A stretch of DNA of 48,050 nucleotides from contig JBOFRL010000007.1 in assembly GCA_051650965.1 (NCBI GenBank), forward strand, positions 1 to 48,050, written 5' to 3'. Within the stretch, counting starts at the first letter, position 1. Every line of letters starts with the position of its first letter. A program made the translations under genes and the position numbers. Origin of the DNA: Enterovibrio sp051650965. GTDB taxonomy: Bacteria > Pseudomonadota > Gammaproteobacteria > Enterobacterales > Vibrionaceae. Below the pieces are notes generated by a model, which was not told where the DNA came from, made no database searches, and saw only the letters and a list, made by a program, of their open reading frames with translations. Positions 44,528-48,050 of the stretch are shown here, in pieces.

Positions 44528-46861
44528 TTAGGTTTCGCTTTCGTCCTCACTCTGAGGTGGTGTGTGCGGCTGCGTTTGATCGGCTGTACCGGCACCGCCG
44601 TCGCCATCTTGTAGCTGTTGCTGATCACGAAATTCTAGTTGAGGAGGACCCTCGACTATCTGACGCTGCCGCAAAAGTGCAGTAGTCATAACAGTAGTAG
44701 TTACACGATGCTCTTGACGCCCGCGTACATGAGTCGTAGCACCAGCGCCATCGGTAGCTCCCACAGTACTCTGGATATACACATTCGCGCGTTCAGCAAG
44801 AGGGCGCACCTGTGGATCTTGTGAAGAAGATCTAGTCCGCGGCACAAAAACCGTAGTTTCCAGCGGCCGATCCTGCGAGCCTCTGCGATCAGCTGACACA
44901 GCTCGCCTTTGCGCAGCAGCAGTTAGTTGAGGCTCCTCATGGCCAGTGACCCTGTTTATTTCCCTTTGAAGTCTTTGTAAAATATCCCCAATATTCAAAG
45001 AAACTGTGTCGCTGCTAGTAAGTCTTCTTCCAGTATTAGCCCCTGATGATAACACAAGGCGAGTTTGACAGTGCTCCTCAATAAATCTCCTCAAATCGGC
45101 ATTACCACTCATTAAACTTGTTACTTGAGACTGTAACTGCTGCAATTCCCTCTGATACAAACAGTGAAGCCGCAAAACGTCTAGCCCGGAAGAACTTCTT
45201 TGCGCAGAAGTTCTTACTGCTTGAGTTTGTCTACTTTGGTCAGAAGTGTTAGTCGTATTTGCGGCAACCCTTGCAGCTTCCAAATCTTTTACCAACCTAG
45301 CTCCATAAAGCGCTAGACCAGTAGTGACAAATTTTGCATCAGCCTCTTTTTGTTCTTCTGGCGAAGCATTCGTTCTTTTGCACTGTTCTGCCTTATCCTT
45401 GGCTTCTCTATGCTCAGCTTCTAGTTGTCTCATAACATCGTCAGTCAAATCAACTACATTAGCTCTCAACACTCCTGCAAGCTCGGGCTGTGGCCCCAGT
45501 GCTACGGCAGCGGCACCCGTAGCGGGTTGCCATGACGCGCGCCGCGTTATTTGAGAGGTACGTAATGCCATTTGTGTTTCGTTCAGTTGGTGCTGTGTCT
45601 GCAAATGTAATGTGTTAGCATTCAAGAGCTGTTTTTCTAAAGCAAGAACCTGAGCTTTTGCCTCAAGTAAGTCCTTTTTCGACTTTTGGCTTTCTTCCCC
45701 AGCTGCTTTGGCTGCATCAGCCGCATCGTTAGCTGCTTTTTCGGCCGCTTTCCTAGCTTCTTCTGTTTCTTCTAGAGCACCTACTGCTTCATCAAGCGCG
45801 GTTTGCAGTTCAGTAATTTGGAGCTTCAGCTGTGCAACTTCTTGTTCCAGCTGTTGAACCCTCTCTTCGAGCACTCCAATCTGCTTGGTCGCTGCATTAA
45901 GCTGTGTTTCCAACTCTTTAGTGCGCGCTTGGGCTTGTTGAAGCGCTGTTTGCGACTCCGTAAGATCTGCTCTCGCCTTCTTAAGCTCGGCAAGCTGTAG
46001 TTCAGCTGCTTTTTGCAACCTCTCGACTTCTGCTTGCGCCGCTTTAGCTGCTGCTTTATCTTCTGCGCTTCCCGTTTTCGCTTTTTCAAGCTCCTTTTCA
46101 GCATTAGTTTGCGCCTCTTGAGCTGCTTCTTGCGCACGTACAGCAGCATTTAGAGCAGTCTGTGCCTGTTCCTGCTTTGTTTGCGCATCATTTGTGGCAT
46201 CTTGGAGGTCACTTTGTGCTTGTGTGAGATTTCTTCGCAACTCTGCACACACTCTCAGTGCATCATCGCGTTCTCCTGTTACCGCTGCTAGCTCTTTTTG
46301 TTTTGTAGCAGATCCGCCTTGGGCCTTTTTAAGATCGCCTTCAAGCTTCCCGATGCTAGTTTCTAGTTCAGTTACACGCTCTTGTGCAGCTTGCAGCTCT
46401 TTCAACACTCGATCTCGGTCTGCTTTTGTATCACCAAGCTCCCTTTGAGTCTCGGTGAGCCCTTCTCGCATCGCTGCTTCAACTACAACGCTGCGATTGC
46501 TGTGACGCGCGGTGTTTACTGAGGTTGCTGCAACTTCACCGGTCAGCCTACTTTCATACCTACTTACTAGTTCCGTTACTGTGAGGCGGCCGCCGGAGTT
46601 AGGGCCTAGGTCTTCTGCTCGGGTTGTCTCTCTATTTTGAGTTATAATTGTGCCTATTGGGTCCGCAGCAAGGCCTCCTCTACCGTCAGGTGCTAACAGC
46701 TCGACAGTATTTGTTTGCGGGCCTGCGTCAGGAGTGCCTCTCACTACAACACCCACTACTGTTAATGATTGGCCTTCGCTTTGCGTTAAACCCGCAGATA
46801 AGTTAGTCGCTGCAGATAAGACCAACCGCCGCGACTCAGGATTTAAATTTGGTACACCCAT
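44528..46861 (-). CDS. Large coiled-coil protein with acidic tail, candidate effector
   Basis: I do not recognise this 777-residue protein. It has an N-terminal region of about 130 residues with some beta character (LTVVGVVVRGTPD), then a continuous coiled coil of about 300 residues (roughly 131-437) rich in Ala, Gln, Glu, Leu and Lys. A helical part follows (about 462-640) and then a disordered tail rich in Arg, Gln, Ser and Thr that ends SEDESET. There is no signal peptide or membrane helix. The start at 46861 has AAGAGG six bases ahead; an ATG 20 codons upstream has none. The codons look less GCGC-rich than the neighbouring ubi genes, suggesting recent acquisition. Structural or host-interaction roles are inference only. 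Confidence 0.8.
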   Translation of the reverse strand: MGVPNLNPESRRLVLSAATNLSAGLTQSEGQSLTVVGVVVRGTPDAGPQTNTVELLAPDGRGGLAADPIGTIITQNRETTRAEDLGPNSGGRLTVTELVSRYESRLTGEVAATSVNTARHSNRSVVVEAAMREGLTETQRELGDTKADRDRVLKELQAAQERVTELETSIGKLEGDLKKAQGGSATKQKELAAVTGERDDALRVCAELRRNLTQAQSDLQDATNDAQTKQEQAQTALNAAVRAQEAAQEAQTNAEKELEKAKTGSAEDKAAAKAAQAEVERLQKAAELQLAELKKARADLTESQTALQQAQARTKELETQLNAATKQIGVLEERVQQLEQEVAQLKLQITELQTALDEAVGALEETEEARKAAEKAANDAADAAKAAGEESQKSKKDLLEAKAQVLALEKQLLNANTLHLQTQHQLNETQMALRTSQITRRASWQPATGAAAVALGPQPELAGVLRANVVDLTDDVMRQLEAEHREAKDKAEQCKRTNASPEEQKEADAKFVTTGLALYGARLVKDLEAARVAANTTNTSDQSRQTQAVRTSAQRSSSGLDVLRLHCLYQRELQQLQSQVTSLMSGNADLRRFIEEHCQTRLVLSSGANTGRRLTSSDTVSLNIGDILQRLQREINRVTGHEEPQLTAAAQRRAVSADRRGSQDRPLETTVFVPRTRSSSQDPQVRPLAERANVYIQSTVGATDGAGATTHVRGRQEHRVTTTVMTTALLRQRQIVEGPPQLEFRDQQQLQDGDGGAGTADQTQPHTPPQSEDESET

Positions 46862-47021
46862 AATGCCTCTTAGAATTAGTAAAATTTGTGCAAAATGCGT
46901 GTAGAGCCTTTCATACAACATGCTTGTATAAAAGTGAATTTATCTGAATAGTTGCCTTCTATAACTATTTTTTAAGACACACTCTCGTTCAATAACGCGT
47001 GTGAATACCACTGACTTGCGC

Positions 47022-47051
47022 AAAAAAAACGCCCACTGTTCAAGGTGGGCG
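47022..47051 (-). terminator. Terminator of the disordered-protein gene
   Basis: CGCCCAC and GTGGGCG form a seven-base-pair stem with an eight-base loop, followed on the minus strand by eight Ts. It lies about 75 bases after the stop of the 261-residue gene, so this and the coiled-coil gene are probably separate transcription units. Confidence 0.9.
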
Positions 47052-47126
47052 CTCTGCTCTGTTTTTCAGGCTGATCATCGTGAGTGTGGCCGCAGCTTCA
47101 TGCAACGGCCGCGCGTAATGGGGCGA

Positions 47127-47912
47127 TTAACCGCCGCCCTCATCATCACTATCTTCGTAACCTATTGTATTCCATCTCTGCTGTTGTCCTGTTTGAGATT
47201 GGTTCACTGGAGGTTGTCTTGGTCTAAATCGCCTAGAGAGCTCTGTCTGATGCAATGCAAGCGCAAGTTGCCGATCAAGTTCTTCTGACGAAGGCAGTAA
47301 TGATGGAACTTGGCTAATTGGCCCAGTTGGAGGTACCAAGCTTATTGTCGATGGCGGGATCCCCGTAGGCAACGTCAAACTCGGCGCGCCAGCCCTTGAT
47401 AACGGCTGCGATACGGCCTGCGTCACTTGAGTGGTCGCTGCTCTAAATTGCAGCTGTGACCGCTGTTGCTGGATAGGGCGCGGCTGCTGTGAGCGCGAAG
47501 GCTCTGGTGAGAACGGTAGCTGCTGTGAGTGCGATTGCTGCGGCGCAAACGGCGCCCCAATGTCCGTGCCTAGCGGGATAGAGACGCGCGCCGCGCCTGC
47601 CGCAAAGCTCTCATCATCACTGCTATCATCCATTAAATCAAATTGCATGGTTGGCTGCACCTGATAAGTCGCCGATGCATGCGTAGCAGCTGTTTGCGCA
47701 GAAGATGATTGCGGACTGTACTCGCGCGTTGCTACGGTAAGATCGCCTACGTCGGCATCAGGGCTCGATGCTCTGCGAATTGTCTGCAGCGATGGCAGCC
47801 ACACTGTTTCAGTAGCGGGATCATATTCCACAAGTGTGCCAACAGCAACATTATCAATACTTGAAGTCGGCGTAGAAACAGGGCTCGAAGTTACCGGAAT
47901 GTACATAAACAT
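47127..47912 (-). CDS. Disordered Ser/Gln/Pro-rich protein with ubiquitin-interacting-like motif
   Basis: This 261-residue protein is not recognised as a family. It is mostly low complexity and probably disordered, rich in Ser, Gln, Pro and Thr. Acidic clusters lie at about 95-101 (DDSSDDE) and at the C-terminus (YEDSDDEGGG). Residues 209-227, SEELDRQLALALHQTELSR, fit the ubiquitin-interacting motif pattern: acidic residues, then Leu, the Ala-Leu core and a Thr where Ser is usual. No signal peptide or membrane helix is seen. No Shine-Dalgarno precedes the ATG at 47912 (or 47906), and a probable mobile element ends just upstream, so the 5' end may be truncated or its expression altered. A terminator follows. 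Confidence 0.7.
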   Translation of the reverse strand: MFMYIPVTSSPVSTPTSSIDNVAVGTLVEYDPATETVWLPSLQTIRRASSPDADVGDLTVATREYSPQSSSAQTAATHASATYQVQPTMQFDLMDDSSDDESFAAGAARVSIPLGTDIGAPFAPQQSHSQQLPFSPEPSRSQQPRPIQQQRSQLQFRAATTQVTQAVSQPLSRAGAPSLTLPTGIPPSTISLVPPTGPISQVPSLLPSSEELDRQLALALHQTELSRRFRPRQPPVNQSQTGQQQRWNTIGYEDSDDEGGG

Positions 47913-47945
47913 GGAGATATTGTCAAATCTGGTGTATGGGGTCGG

Positions 47946-48050
47946 TTAGGCAGCATTCCTGTCTGACTCATCCAGCACCTGCATTCCATCCTTGAATTTC
48001 ACGTTATCCACTACCAGCTTTAGCAGCGCAAACCCCTGTAGGCGCCGCCA
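47946..48050 (-). CDS. C-terminal end of a probable transposase (runs off the window)
   Basis: The last 34 codons of a frame that continues past the window edge read WRRLQGFALLKLVVDNVKF and end in a TAA at 47946. The segment resembles the C-termini of some insertion-sequence transposases as I remember them, but I cannot assign a family. The 33 bases after its stop include TTGTCAAATCTGGTGTA (plus strand), which looks like an element end of the IS256-like kind. The frame is the same as that of the following gene but separated from it by the stop codon. Confidence 0.4.
   Translation of the reverse strand, partial: WRRLQGFALLKLVVDNVKFKDGMQVLDESDRNAA

Noticed and set aside
1..48050. tRNA, rRNA genes or CRISPR arrays
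   Set aside because: No TPsiC-like segments with matching arms, no rRNA conserved blocks and no regularly spaced direct repeats were seen.

Overview
The window is chromosomal DNA of a gammaproteobacterium. The order yheO-tusDCB-rpsL-rpsG-fusA-tuf, fieF beside pfkA, gpsA-secB-rhodanese-gpmI-envC, hemCDXY diverging from a class I adenylate cyclase, and ubiE-ubiJ-ubiB with hemB are arrangements known from the Enterobacterales, Vibrionales and Aeromonadales. I cannot name the species. SecB, LptM, LPS core genes and ubiquinone synthesis show a Gram-negative, respiring cell.

Bases 1-5410 hold the str ribosomal operon (rpsL, rpsG, fusA, start of tuf), the TusBCD sulfur relay for tRNA wobble uridine thiolation and the regulator YheO, all on the minus strand. 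pfkA and the metal exporter fieF follow. From 7845 to 18434 the plus strand carries an LPS region: hldD makes the ADP-heptose donor, lpxM completes lipid A acylation, and three GT9 heptosyltransferase-family enzymes (one is WaaF) probably build the core. A GtrB/GtrA/GT-C-like module may decorate it. Within this region a 774-residue protein joins a glycosyltransferase, a NodB-type deacetylase and a left-handed beta-helix acyltransferase.

From 18560 to 31058 come housekeeping genes: purA, gpsA, secB, a membrane rhodanese, gpmI, envC, a KefF-like oxidoreductase, uvrD, dapF, lysA, lptM and cyaY. From 31139 to 44379 are cyaA, the hemCDXY operon, a DUF2750 gene, rsmJ, hemB and the ubiE-ubiJ-ubiB operon. 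Several conserved blocks lack genes usually found inside them: grxC beside secB, DUF484-xerC-yigB between dapF and uvrD, and tatABC(D) between ubiB and hemB. This points to loss or relocation, as expected in a rearranged or reducing genome.

The right end (44528-48050) differs in character. It holds a 777-residue coiled-coil protein, a 261-residue disordered protein rich in Ser, Gln and Pro, and the last 34 codons of a probable transposase that ends just before the second gene. Both proteins lack a visible secretion signal and end in acidic tails. The smaller carries a segment strikingly like a eukaryotic ubiquitin-interacting motif. I read the pair as candidate host-directed effectors on an accessory island. 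No tRNA, rRNA or CRISPR array was seen.
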